This document shows, piece after piece, positions 13,211 to 26,200 of a stretch of 64,000 nucleotides of DNA. The position numbers and the translations under genes were made by a program. Positions within the stretch are counted from its first letter, which is position 1. Each line of letters begins with the position of its first letter. Source of the stretch: Mangifera indica (Eukaryota > Streptophyta > Magnoliopsida > Sapindales > Anacardiaceae); NCBI RefSeq assembly GCF_011075055.1, contig NC_058150.1, positions 6,386,001 through 6,450,000 on the forward strand, written 5' to 3'. Under the pieces are notes generated by a model that saw nothing but the letters and a program-made list of their open reading frames with translations, was not told the origin of the DNA and searched no databases.

Positions 13211-15696
13211 CTGTACACGTCCTAAAGAACTTTGTGCATGGGTCTCAGCCATTGAAGCCCCAAAATCAATAAGGAAAACGGTAGCTGATGTACCCATCAG
13301 AACAGCAACGATGTTATCACAAATCTCAAAGAATTTTTGCCTATACGCTATTTAGTTATTTACACTTATGTGAGTGAACATTAATGTTATACAATGAGGG
13401 TGGAAGTTTTTTTTTCCCAATAAACATTGGAGTTCTGGCTGCGACACTGAACATCAAAAATCTAATATAATTTTATATATTAGCCATATAGGACTCCAGG
13501 AAAACAATTTCCTCTGCATCAGTATAATAGTTTGCAGAATTGCACAAAGTAGTGTCTTAGTGCCAACAGTATAATATATCTGAAAGATTGGCTCTGTTGG
13601 TGTATCTGGGTTGCCAAGGTGTCAGTTCTCTATCAAATGCAATGCATCTTTTGCAAATCATTCAAATTACAACTTTATAAATGATTTAAATAAAAGAATT
13701 TAGCTGATTCAAACAGCTTAAAAAAAACCCCCACTTGGCAATTCCATTATTAGAGTCATCAACTAGTCTCAATTATCGCTTTCTTTGTGGTTGACTTTCA
13801 ATCTGATATTGAGGAGAGATTTGACTAAAGAAGAAATGATTTCCTGCACATCTATAAAATTTTAGGAATTAATCAAATTGAACTCTTAATCCTAATTACC
13901 TTTGTTAAACTTATGTCCATCAATGTAAACACTGCCAAGGCTTAAACAACACTCTAGGGCCTTCTTCTAGAGCAAACACGATGCTGGTTTAGAAGTGAGG
14001 GCAATGATATTAAACTTTTTGATCCTGAGGAAACAGAATATAATGATAATGGTAAACAAAAAGCTTACCTGAAAGGCTGATTGGGCTTATGGGTCCTTGT
14101 TACTATTGGACCCCTTGCAAGTACAAGGACACAAGTAACAGTATCTGGTCATCCTGCAAAAGCTATATAATTTAAGAGAAACAGTCGTTTTTACAAGTAG
14201 CATTCAAGAAAAGTTATTCTTAATTTCATACTAATAAATCTTAATCAGTTTCAATATTTATGAAAGAAAAACAACAAGCATAATGGAACAAATTTAATTG
14301 TATTTTAACATCTTTTCTTTTCCATTTTACTATTCTTTTGGTTTGGGAGAAGGAAGAGGTGAAGGTTGAGGAGATGTAAAAGTGGACTGCACTTTGCTAG
14401 TTTAAGTCATCTATCAGGAACAAATGCTTCAACAAAGGATATGGCGGTTTGAATATTATTGTAAAGTGGGTAGTTTATCAACCAGACTAACGGTCCACTG
14501 TATAACAGTGTAATATCACAAGTTTATGAAAGCAGTTGTATAGATTTCAGAGGCTAGGGTTGATTTCAAGCATTTCATTCTGCATTTTAAGAAAGAATTA
14601 CAGTGTAATATTAAAAATGTCTCTCTTTTATTTTTTTTTTCCTTCCTTTAGTCCTACATCTTCAGAGTCAAATATATTAGAGACTTAAAACAAATAGGAA
14701 ACTGAAGCAAAATTTACCCGGGTTTTATTTGCCGGTATATTAAGCCCATATATTTCTGCAGCCCGATCTCTTGCAATAACACCAGCATCTCTCAGGCCAA
14801 TTGATGCTAACTACTAAACCAAATTCATGAATAACATAAAAAGGAAAATTACTTGTCTGATATACGAAAAAGTTAAAATACATTGCTAAAGGTTATCTAT
14901 AAATTTTTTTAGCAGCACCAGCTGTATCATCAACGTTTTCTATGGCAATCCTAACTTAGGAAAACATCACTAGTGTCAAGTACTGCAAACAAAAATCTTC
15001 AACTTTTAAGACCGCAACAACAGTCTGAAATATTTAAAATTCCTATCAAAAGAAGTGAAAAAACTAAAGCAAACAACTCTCATGATCATGCTAAATGTGA
15101 TTAGTTTAGTCTTTTTCTGGCCAAAATTTACCTAGAGTCTAGACCACCAACTCCTGCAAAATTCTTTTGCTTTTAAGGCAACAGTGTAAACCAATTCTGA
15201 AGTTCAAACATTGAATAAATGTTGGGTTGCGCAGGTCCAAGTTTAGGGAAGTTATATATTAAATTTACCTTCACAACAACAAAGAAAAATACATCAATTC
15301 CCACTGAGGAACTCATAGTAATTACCGAATCAGTTAACGTCCTGCTGGATAAAAACAGTAGAAGCTGATTTTAACACATAGTTTTTCTTGGAAAAATGAT
15401 AAATTACCCAATTTTATGACAGTTCAGCCATCTAATTCCAAACCATCCAGGGTATGCAAAAACACAAGATGAGTCTCAACCCTCTCTTCCTAGAAGAAAC
15501 GACAAAGAAGAAAGAAAAAGTAAAAACCTAACCTGTGGATGCATGGCAGAACTAGCAAGCAGAGGTTAGCAAACAACTGAACTTCACCAACAATGTGAAG
15601 CCGAAGGCGGAATAAATCATAGTTGCAATGGATGCTTCCACCAAATGAAGTCTCAATTGGAAGAACAGCTTTATCACCAAGTCGGAGCTCCACATC
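13211..15696 (-). pseudogene. Arogenate/prephenate dehydratase (ADT) pseudogene with retained introns
   Basis: Relic of a plastid arogenate dehydratase, the last enzyme of phenylalanine synthesis. Order on the minus strand: 15696-15533 ([20 protein letters not shown] and [19 protein letters not shown], dehydratase core); about 14960-14895 (VDDTAGAAKKFI); about 14812-14718 (IGLRDAGVIARDRAAEIYGL); 14153-14069 (CVLVLARGPIVTRTHKP); 13983-13900 (SIVFALEEGPRVLF, start of the ACT regulatory domain); about 13300-13211 (FLIDFGASMAETHAQSSLG). Several GT-AG borders survive (donors at 15533, 14718, 14069, 13900, 13211). Lesions: a stop inside the second segment near 14930, a one-base loss in the ACT segment after FK near 13945, a substituted IESRP region, and missing N- and C-terminal parts. 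Kept introns mean it arose from a DNA-level gene copy, not a retrocopy. Confidence 0.85.
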
Positions 15697-15947
15697 CTGT
15701 TGTTCTATTAATATGATCCACATCCAGTGTATGGATCCTCCGTTTATATCATTCCTTCAGTTCTCTGAAACACTTGTGGTTATTTAGTAGACAATCAAAA
15801 TTCATAATGAAGGCCAAAACAAGAAATTGCCCGCTCAGCAATGTCTGCATCGCCAGCGAGCCCTTCCAAAATCAACAATTTCTCTCTCCCTCACCCCTCA
15901 CTCGATAAATCTTACTCACCCAAGATGAACTATCATGATTTAATAAA

Positions 15948-16767
15948 GGCCACAGGGCTATTTCCCACCCAAGTTTAAGTTTGATTTCAAAGTCCAAAGT
16001 TTGAAAAATTCAAAGTTCCACCCATGACATTGTTATTATTAAAATTCTCAATTAGAAGGAGGTATGAAATTGCAATTTTATTAATAATATAAAAACTAAT
16101 AATTTCATCCCTAATTAAAGTTTTCTAACTTTGAAAAGTTATATTTTTCTCTAAAATTTTTTCTTCGCATCTCAAGCGTCGACGACTTCCACTCTTCACC
16201 CTAAACCATTAGTTAATGCATAAAAAAAAATTTGGAATAGATCTCTTTGTCAAAGACGAAGAGATCGATGAGATCTGGGCAAAGAGATTTGGACTCTTCG
16301 TCGAGATGATGAAGCGTCCAAATCTCCTCATCGACGAAGAGTTCCAGATCTCTTTGTCGACGAAGAGATTTCGAATCTCTTCACCCAGATCTCTTCGTTC
16401 TTTATCGATGAAAAGATCTAGATCTCTTCATCGGTGAACAAGCTTCTTTGTCATCCTTTCTAGATGGTTGGAGAAAGTGACCAGAGGGGAAGAAAAAAAT
16501 TCAAAGGTTTTATTGGGGAGGAAAGATGTGATTTTTCAAAGTTTAAAAACTCTTAGAAGGGTGAAATATTAGTTTTTAAAACTTAGAAGAGAAAAATGTA
16601 ATAAATTTTATAGTTTTTAATATTATTAATAAAATAACAATTTTATATATATATTTAACTGAAAATTTTAACTCCAATTGATCAATAGGTGAAATTTCAA
16701 GTTTTTCAAATCCTATTAGTATGACTTTGAAATTACACCTAATTTTGGGTGGGACAGTGCTTTGGCC
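15948..16767. mobile_element. MULE-type MITE, copy B, with perfect 9-bp target duplication
   Basis: Left end GGCCACAGGGCTATTTCCCA, right end complementary (GGGTGGGACAGTGCTTTGGCC). Flanked by TTTAATAAA at both 15939-15947 and 16768-16776, an exact 9-bp duplication. The centre (about 16240-16440) is built from short repeats and inverted repeats of the type GATCTCTTTGTCGACGAAGA. The 73-codon ORF at 16216-16437 is only this repeat read through. Same family as 6607-7275 and 55005-55851. Confidence 0.85.
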
Positions 16768-19199
16768 TTTAATAAAGCTAAATCGGAGAAGTTCATTTGC
16801 AAGTTGAGTTGGTAGAATATGATTGGGTGTAACATGGTTAACCCTGAAAATCAGGGCTGACTTGGCATAATACATTACTGCCGCAAATAAAGCGAAAACT
16901 TTTTATAAGAAATGAAAAAAAACAAGATCTATAAGAAATGAGTTAAGTTCTTTATATTAATCTTATCTATATGAAAAAATCGAAACTTAAATTTGATTAG
17001 AATTTGATATTTAAACTTACATTTATGATAGGTAAAAAATATTATTGGAGTGTATTTTTTAGATATATGTCACTTTTGTAAAAATACAAACTCCAAAAAC
17101 TCGCCACATATGAATAATATAATCTAACATCTTCTTTCACTCATTATATATAAATATTAAATATCAAATTTCAACCAAATTTAAGTTTTGGTTTTCTAAC
17201 ATAGGTAAAATTGATTACTAAAATTCAATTAACCCATTATAAATAAATTTGTCTTTTTCTAATTACAATTCAATTTCTTAACATATTTAAAAAAAGTTTT
17301 TATGAAAAAATTAGTTTTCATTAAAATTAATGGGTAATCAGCTAAAAACCCACGGGTTGGCTTGACACAAATCAACACCTCAAAGAGTAGGGTATATTAT
17401 AGGTTTTAATATTTTTGTCGGTCGTCCCACTTATAAGACCTATTCTTGTGCAAGCGTTAGTTCAATATGACTTATAGACATAATAAATTATGCTAAAACT
17501 GGTCGAACTTGGTACGATCTAGTGCCATCTTCTAAAGAATGGTTCACCATAGAAACAAACAATTTTTTCATGTGAGAATTAGGAATCTTTTTCTAAATAG
17601 GATATTAACTCATAAGATTTGTATCCTTGTTTCGTAGGCTTATTTTTCGCCTAGAATTAGAGTAAATTGTTGTTATATTTACATTAGATTTGCCTTTTAT
17701 CAATGCACATTTATTTAGATCTTTTTTTTTTGAAGGCTCTAGGTTTTTTAAATCTTAGAATTAGAATACTACGAATAAATCATATCATCTTATTAAGAGA
17801 TTGTGATTAGTTTTTAGTTAAAAGACATAGTGAGTGAAATAATAACATCTAAAAATATTTATCATTATTTTTTATTAAAAAAACTTAATTTTATTCTTTT
17901 ATATCAAAGAGATTAAACATTAAGCCTTTTTTTATTAAAAATATAACATTTTCAAAGTTTCTTATTTAAGATAAAATTTTTATTCAAAATATTGAACAAA
18001 CACAATAAAGATTATTATCTTGTTTTCGGAAGCAAGATAATTACTTAGATATTTAGAAAATAATGAAAATTTGGTCTATTTAATAGGAAATAAGAAAGTT
18101 TAGTCAATTCGTTTAAAAATATAAAATTTTGATTTATTTAATAAAAAATAACATAAAGTTTAATTTTTTTCAATAGAAAAAGAAAAAGTCATTATTCTCT
18201 GTCACACAAATGTTGTCATCCAAACAGTGATAGATCTCTCACATTGTAATTGTCTCATGTTATAGCAAAATAAATATATTTGTGCTGAGCTTTTAAATAA
18301 ATATTTTTATTTATAATATTTTTTTGAATATTCTAAATTAAACTTATCGATTGTGTATAGACATGTTAAGGGGGTTGGGTTGGCTTGAGGCCTGACCCAA
18401 GCCCCCTTTTTTAGCATGACTAGTAGGGGTTGGCATGCATAGTAGCAACCCATGGTGTGGTTGTGTTGTGGACTAGCTCGATCCAACATAATACTGTGCA
18501 CAATGTTTTAAAAAATTTATTAATTATTTTAAAAACTTAATTCTTACAGAGGAAATCCAAATAATTTACATGAGATATCAAAAAATATTTATTAATGTTA
18601 TGGATAATTAAAAGATAATAATAAATTTATTATTAATTTTATGGAAAAACCAAAAGATAATATTGGGAATGTAAATTATTTAATTATTTGTCATTATTTT
18701 TGTGAGAAAAACTAAAAAATTAGTACAAAAAATCCAAAAGACTTAACAAAAGATAATAAAAAAATTGAAAAAAATAAAAAAGTATATAATTGCCAGGGCA
18801 GCTCACCAAAAGCTCTTTGGTCGGTCAATTAAAGATCCAACATAACACAATTTATTGTAACATGGGTCATATTGTGAGTCTGTATATTTTTGCTGGCTAG
18901 TCTAACACAAAGGCTCGTGATTATGTAAGTCCTGAGCTCAGCACGACCCATATGTATGATAGGCCATGTCGAAGCCAGTCCGACATAACCAAGTACCTTG
19001 TCTAATTGTGTATTTGACTAAATATTGTGCGGTCAATATTTATAGAGGTAAAGCATGGAGAGTTTCTGTCTTTGGTGCATGAAGCAATTTTTTTACACTT
19101 GCTTAAGAGTTAATGTTGTCCAATCAAATTGAAGGTTCTGGTTTCTGAATTAGTCATCTTTCAACATAAATATGTCTTGCTAAATATTTTTATCAGTTG
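16768..19199. repeat. AT-rich spacer with dispersed GGTTGGCTYGACACAA repeats
   Basis: No genes seen. Stretches around 17341-17520, 18360-18490 and 18800-19010 share a vocabulary (GGGTTGGCTTGACACAA, ACGACC, GGTACGATCTAG) with 32050-32300 and 32690-32830. They look like fragments of one old non-coding dispersed element; I cannot name it. Confidence 0.4.
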
Positions 19200-19361
19200 A
19201 TGCATAATCGGCAGGGTCATGCATATTACTGGCGAAGAAATGACCGTACTTGTTTCAAAGATAAGCAGCCAGAACTAGTAGTGACAAGAGCCGCCCCCAT
19301 CGAGGATAGAGCCGCCCTTACGGGATCTTCTTATATCAGCAACAGAAGCCTAAGTTCGTGA
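19200..19361 (+). CDS. Short exon-like ORF of unknown function
   Basis: 54 codons with balanced, non-repetitive composition, GC-richer than its surroundings: GHAYYWRRNDRTCFKDKQPE in the middle and RAAPIEDRAALTGSSYISNR near the end. A possible acceptor (TTTTTATCAG) precedes the ATG. It looks like an isolated coding exon or gene fragment, but I do not recognise the protein and see no partner exons. Confidence 0.25.
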   Translation: MHNRQGHAYYWRRNDRTCFKDKQPELVVTRAAPIEDRAALTGSSYISNRSLSS

Positions 19362-22300
19362 TTATCTTTGTCTTCATATGATTTCATTTCTCGTTTTATT
19401 GTCCTGTTTCGAATCAAATTACTTGGTAGTGACAATGCAAAATGTTGTCCTTCAAGACTTAACCTGTTTCCCATATTGCTCTGGAAACTAGCAAGAAGGG
19501 AATTTCTTCCAAATCAACAACACTGAGCTCTACAATACAGATACTTGAAAGGATCTGAACAAAAAAGAACCATTATAAGAGCCTCTCAATACTACCACAA
19601 ATAGATCCTTCAAACTAGATATCAGTGATAACAATATGTGCAAGGCTAATGCAACTACCAGATTATTGTAAATATGAACATTGATAAAGGTTTTGGTAAG
19701 TGCTTCTAAGCAAAATTTAGAACAAAACTCCAAGCCATAAAAGAACTCAAACTTAAACTTAGAACAGCAAGAAACCATCCAGCTACATGATTCTCACCCC
19801 TGTTAAGTTACAAATATAACAAACTTAAACAAATTATCATGTATTAATATTCAATTTAGCACATATTACCACTGATTTGTGATTTGAAAGATCTAATATT
19901 TGCTTTACAACACCATGTTTTGAGATTCGAAAACCTAAACAAAAAACTCTAAAAAGGATGAAAGTAATGAAGAAAACAACTCCTATACTTACCAGAAGTA
20001 TAGGAGTTTGGACAAGGTTTATCACTGAATACTAATGGTGTTAATCTTTCCTCAAATCTAGTGAGAATGGCTTCAGATTTGGTAAGAGGTTGAGAAAATT
20101 GGTTTAGGATCTGTGATAAGATTTTGAAAAATGAAGTGAAATGAAGAAGAATAGTGAAGCCATGGATTTCATTTTGTGTTTCACTCTAAATTGACTAAAT
20201 TGACATCATTGTGGATGTCCAACATGACATTGTTTTGGAGGGGACTATTTTTTGAATGGGTGTTATAGTTATTAGCTTCCTTAGAAAAATTTTTACTCAA
20301 GAAGGTTTCAAGAGAGAAAGATTAGTCACTATAATGCAAGTAAGTTTTAGGAAATCTGCACATCTAGAAAATATAACATATCAAATATTTTTATAACTTT
20401 AAACTAAATTAATTCAATATTTTATAAACTATGCATTCATTCTACAAATTATATTTATTTGTGAAAAGGTTGGAGTACACCCACTTAACCTAACTCTTTA
20501 AGTTTTCTTCAATACTTTGAAATAGCTTTACGACTTATAATTGAGCCCCGTGGTCCGTGGGAGCCAAAGTACCATAGAAAGGAGCTTCTATGTGGTCAAT
20601 ATACAGCAATATCTTTCTCGTTTGTCAATGCTTTTTGACCAATTTGGTGATTCTGGATCACCCTAGTGGCTGATTTCTAAACCTAGCATCAACATTGGAG
20701 AACATGTTACCAAACCCTGTCATTATTTGTCAACTATTCAATTTAAATATTTATTAATTTGAAAATAAATGAAAAGGCTTTACATATATATTATTGTAGG
20801 GGCGAAAGTGCAGATATAATTGAGCCAAATTGTCGTAACTGGTTGGACTTATTAAATCACGTTAACAAAAGCATGATCTAAGCAGAGTCAAGTGAATGAA
20901 TACCACAAATCTATATTGGATGTTGATTCGAAGTCTAAGCCAAAAATATGTTACCGCAATAGGCAGATCAATATTTATTTGGGCAAATTCAAAATTCAAG
21001 TAAATTCGTCGCACCCGAGTAGCTAAATAAAATAAGACTTCAAACGAAATTAAAATTAACCAAAAAAAAAACAAGACTTCATGAAACGCATTAGGGTTGG
21101 ATTCGAATCAAGTTAAGTTCGAAGTCAACTCGCTTTGAGTGAAACTAAACTTGAGTTTGCCAAACTTGTCTCAAGTTATTCAAGTTCGGCTTGTTTGAGG
21201 GGAGTTGAACTCTAGTTCAACTATAATGTTAAGTTGAATCAAATTTTAAGTTTGATTCAGTATTATTATCAAAAAAATAACTAAAATAATATCGTTTTGA
21301 TACGTATTGATTAAAATAATATTGTTTTAGTTGTTAGTATGAAATTTTTTTAAATTTGTAAACTTAACAAGTCGAACAACCATCAAACTTAAGCGCAAAT
21401 TTAAACTAAAAAATATAAAATTCTCAAATTTAAATTCCAAATTTACTTAAATTAAACTTTTATTTAAATTCGAATTATTTCAATTTGAATCTACACCTAA
21501 TTGGTATAGGCGTTGTTAACTTAGTTACTACTAGATGAAGAAGGACACTTGGCGAGCAGGTAGATGAAATAATAGTCAGGTCAACCAAGGTGTATCATGA
21601 CTAGTTGTTACGTGGCGCAATAATATTAGTTGATGCTTACGCGGAGCGGTGGTGGTACACGCATTAGAAAACGGATTGATAGTCAAATTTACAAACGTGC
21701 ATAAACAAGTAATTCTATAAATCAATCTATTTTGCTTCCCTTGATGTAGCAAATGATGTGAAGAGAACAAAAGCCTTTGTTTTTTTTTCTATATATTTAA
21801 GGCAACCTGAAGATACCTCTAGGAAAAGACGAATCATCGCCAAGAAGAAACCGCTCATCTCTCAATTTCCTCCTTTCTTTCTTTCTTTCTGTGTATGTTG
21901 TAGGTCTCTGCGTAAAGACGAAGAAAGGCTCTTGTTAAAGATGAAGAAATTGGAGGTTGTATCAGAAAGATTGGGGAGAGTTGTAAATGAAGATGAAGGT
22001 ATTGGCACGGCTCAATGTAAAGACGTGGCTAGGGTTTTATTAGCCATGTATTTTCATTGAGCCGCGTCAATATCTCCTTTTGCACCTCTCTCCCACCTGT
22101 TCTGGGCTTGAAAATTAATTTCTGCTTCGAGGTATGTAACCCTAGCTCGCTTCTTATATATTTCTCATCTATCAGATAGCTATTAGTTACTTGTGTTACG
22201 CCACTCATAAGTACATGAGATATGTGAGGATGTTAATTTCAGTGAATTGCCGGGGCTGGATTAGAAATTGTGTTTGGCTAGAGAGATGAGAATAACTGAG

Positions 22301-22633
22301 AAGCCATCCCCTAGCTCCTTTTTCTTGATCGATAACTGTTTGATCTCTTTTTTGGCTGACTGTTTGCTGTTTTCATGTGTCGTTTCATCTCATAACAGTA
22401 CTTAAAGTGGAAAAGTTGCTTATATGATTCTATCATAATGAATAAGAATCGTAAGGTCTGTGTTATCTACCTCCTCCCTTGTACGGTTTTTTTTTTTTTC
22501 TTCACAATCGTCCTCTTCTAATCGTCTTCAAGGAGACCCAATAATAAGAAGCACTCACAATTGATATGATGAGAGCGTGATTTTGGCTTTCGTCATCTAA
22601 AGGGTAGGTAAGAAAGGCGAATATACTTTTCTC
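19362..22633. other. Repeat-rich spacer, no recognised gene
   Basis: Short ORFs only. 21100-21490 is a copy of the AACTCGAGTTT/TTCGAACC-type dispersed repeat with an ATATCGTTTTGATACGTATTG core. A 100-codon ORF at 21758-22060 (KKPLISQFPPFFLSF, then a charged stretch ending VLLAMYFH) lies in a less AT-biased patch followed by a possible donor (CGAGGTATGTAACC near 22130). This could be a 5' UTR or first exon, but nothing identifiable follows. Confidence 0.3.
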
Positions 22634-23203
22634 CTATGTAACACGGAAACGGAAACGGAGAAACGTGAAAACACAGAAACGAAAACGTGGAAACGTATTT
22701 TTTTAAAAATATAAGAAACAGAAACGTGAGAAACTTATAAATATAAAAAATATAAGGTTTTTTTATAAATATTAATTTTTTATAATAAAAATACATAAAC
22801 TTGTATAATATAAAAATAAATAATAAAAAAAGAATGAAGAGAAATAATACTATAAAATAGAATCATAGAATCTATTATAAATTATTTTTAAGCAAACGTA
22901 TATAGATATTTAAGAAAAAAACAACAATAAACATCAATCTATATCATATGTCGGGGAAGAAATGAGTAACATATCAAAAAGTAGAGAGAAGATGAATTTA
23001 ATATGAGATTTAAAGACATTTTCGGTTTGAAAATATAAAAGATATGTATTTAATTGATTTTACAATTTTTTTTCTAAAATAAATGTGTTTCAAAATTTTT
23101 CAAAAATTTTGAAATGACCCGAAACGTTTTCTACAAGTTTTGAAAATGAAAACATTTCCGAAACATGAAAACATATCCTATTATAAGTTTCCGTGCTACT
23201 TAG
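22634..23203. mobile_element. 570-bp hAT-type MITE with perfect 8-bp target duplication
   Basis: Left end CTATGTAACACGGAAAC; right end GTTTCCGTGCTACTTAG is its complement with two mismatches in 17. Flanked by CTTTTCTC at 22626-22633 and again at 23204-23211, an exact 8-bp duplication, the size made by hAT transposases. The subterminal regions are full of GAAACG/CGTTTC motifs, as in hAT elements where transposase binds subterminal repeats. No coding capacity. Confidence 0.85.
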
Positions 23204-26200
23204 CTTTTCTCTCCACTTCATTCTATCATCTTAAGTTGATTGTAAAGAAAGAAGATAATAGAAAACCATCAACCCAGAAAAACAAGCTTAACTTATTAAG
23301 ATTATAAATTCTATAAACAAGCAAATGGTAAATTAATTTAAAGCTACAAGCTTTGGGAACCTAGTCAAACCGCAGGTACATCAATGAAGCTGCATCTTAA
23401 TTTGATTGCACAGTTCTAGCTATATAATAGTATAATGTCAACAACTTAATAAGAAAAGGCCTTCTTGACAATCCCGGTGTGCCTGTTTCGCGTGTTACCA
23501 TTCTTTAGTATGTCAGAAAAATTCATATATTTCTGCTAGCTATTAGCTATTACCATTGATTAATACATAGAATATGTGTATACACACATCATCTGTTTTA
23601 GATTTGTTTTGGATCCTTCAGTTCTGCAGATTTATATTGACGGCGAATAGAAGATAGAGACATATGTAAAGAGGAAAGACAGAAACAAAACGTTACGAAT
23701 ACTCAAGAAAATAGTAGACAACTGTTACGATATTTATTATCGATAGTGAGAGAGAGGAGAAACAGACAAAGAAAATGAAGGAATCGACAACCTCTGAGAC
23801 ACCGTAAGCTAGCTGGTTTGGCCGGAACCATAACTGCAAGTTTATTGGGACCTACGATCCCTTACTTTCAGTTGGGTTGGCATTAAATTCGATTCCTTCT
23901 TCAGCCCTACTTCAATTAGTACTTCATCTTTGTGAATTATGATGTTTGTCCAACAAGTCTCTTTGTACATGATATTAGATATATGGTACAAACACTAGCT
24001 ACCTAGGGTTTTTTTATATAGTATAGAAACCAAACTCATATTAAACTACATTAATAGGCTCATCTATTTAGTTTTGGGTTTTAATATTATATTGTGTTAA
24101 AGTTCAATCTACCACATTAATATATTACTTTTTTATATTATTTTTATTTGGTATAAGACTCTTTAATCTCTAATAATTAGAAATAAACAATACTACAAAA
24201 TATTAATGGTTGTGGATAGTGATATTTTGAGGCAGAACCCTAGCGGCTTCTTCACCAAGTCAAATTAATGTTAGTTGAATTTTTTTATATTGTTAAGAAA
24301 ATTATATGGGTATTTAAACATATTAATTAGTTTCAATATACTTCATTATTCCTTTAAACAAATTATGCTTGAATCCGATTCCCATATAATTGTAATAGAT
24401 TAATTGCTAGGCCAGTCTTCCACACTTTGAATGCCACTCACATAGGCCTAAAAGATCAAACAAATTAATAACTAATTTTCTTTTTGTCGATAATTAAAGT
24501 TCATATGCCACCTTCACATTAAGAATACAAAATAATTTCCAATTTGCTATATCAATTTCAACAAGTTGTATAATCTATTAAGTCTTCAGGATAGAATGAG
24601 ACAAGCCCTGATATAAACTAAAATGCATAATTTTGAATATAAAGAAAATTCATGATACTTCAAGTTGTACTAATTTTCTACTTAATGTTGAGGGAGGGTT
24701 TATGGCTCTTCTTGTTTGAATTTTGTGGTTGATTGCGAGTGAAACTGGATTGACGTGATATGGAAACAGTAGTTGCAAATTTAAATAATGTTCTGCAAAA
24801 ACAGATTCAATTAATAATGTGCGCTAAGGTCTTACCCGTTTTCGGGGCAATAACGTCATAAAAGCATCATGAATTCGTCACTGCTAAACCTGCACCATTA
24901 ATGGCTACGATTTATGATCTGAAGAGCTGTTGGTTTGATTTGGTCTTTGTGGGTGATGACGAGGACCATCTGTTTTTCTAATTTGTTGTATTTATCCAAT
25001 TTATTTGTTTATTGTCTTTTTTATTTGATTAAGCTCCCAATCTTCCCTGCCACTTTTGTCTTTGCATTTAACATATCAAAATCGAGAGACCCACTTACCA
25101 GATACGATTTGATTTGGGTAATTCTTTTTTCCTTTTCAGAGGATTTTTCAGTAAAATGAACTTTTTTTTAGAACCAACTAACTTACGAAATTTCAAGTTT
25201 TACACAAGTTTATTATGTTTGAAATTTGTTTATATGGGTTAACATTAATTATATTTTTAGTTTAATAAAATTGAGTAATTAAATATTTTAATGTTAACTT
25301 ATAGTTGAGTTTGAATAATTAATAAAAATAAGTTTAATACATTTGAATATTATAATTTGGGTGAATAAAATAAATGTGGGTTTTGATGTTTATCGGACTT
25401 TGATGAGGGTTAATTAATCTACTATATGTTAGTTAGGTCATTGTTCCAAAACTTAATATAGTATAACTACAATATAACTTACTCATTCAAAGCTGTCATT
25501 GAGAGAGGTTTCTGGAGTAGAAGACCAACTCATATCGAGAGATGATCTCAGTAGGTAATTTCAACAGTTTTATGATTTCGAATTGTATAATGATTCATGT
25601 ATTCCTAAAATCCTAAAGTTTAATTCAGTATTTTATAATTTATGTGTTGATCTTGTAAATTATAATTGCATGATTTTATATTTGTTCGTGCATATTAAAT
25701 CTTACATGCTAAGGTAGCAATGATTAGATTTTTAGTATAATTTGATCTAATAATTAGAATATTTGTAGTTATGATATAGTAATTACCTTATATGTATCAT
25801 AAAGCTTACAAAAGAACTTCTAAGATAACTTAGTCTCTATTTTTGCATGCCCTCCCTCATATAATCTTTACATGCAAACTAGTAAGATTAAAATTTCAAA
25901 TTCTAATAAGATTCCAATTGATGTGTTTCTATTTCAATTGGGTTAAAAGAGAATACCGTAAATATCATAAATATCCTGATTAAAAAGATTAAGATATCTT
26001 CATGTTGCTACTATTGGTGTATAATAAGAGAATAAAACTAAAAGATTCAAGACAAATTCTTCTTTTAGCAGAACACATGTACTATGAAGTTTTAGTTCCA
26101 TATGTGTACTATAAAATTAGTTCCAAAACATGACATTACTCCCTAAATCTAGAAAAACATGTATACATAAAAATGGTTTCATGTAAAAATCTAGGATATC

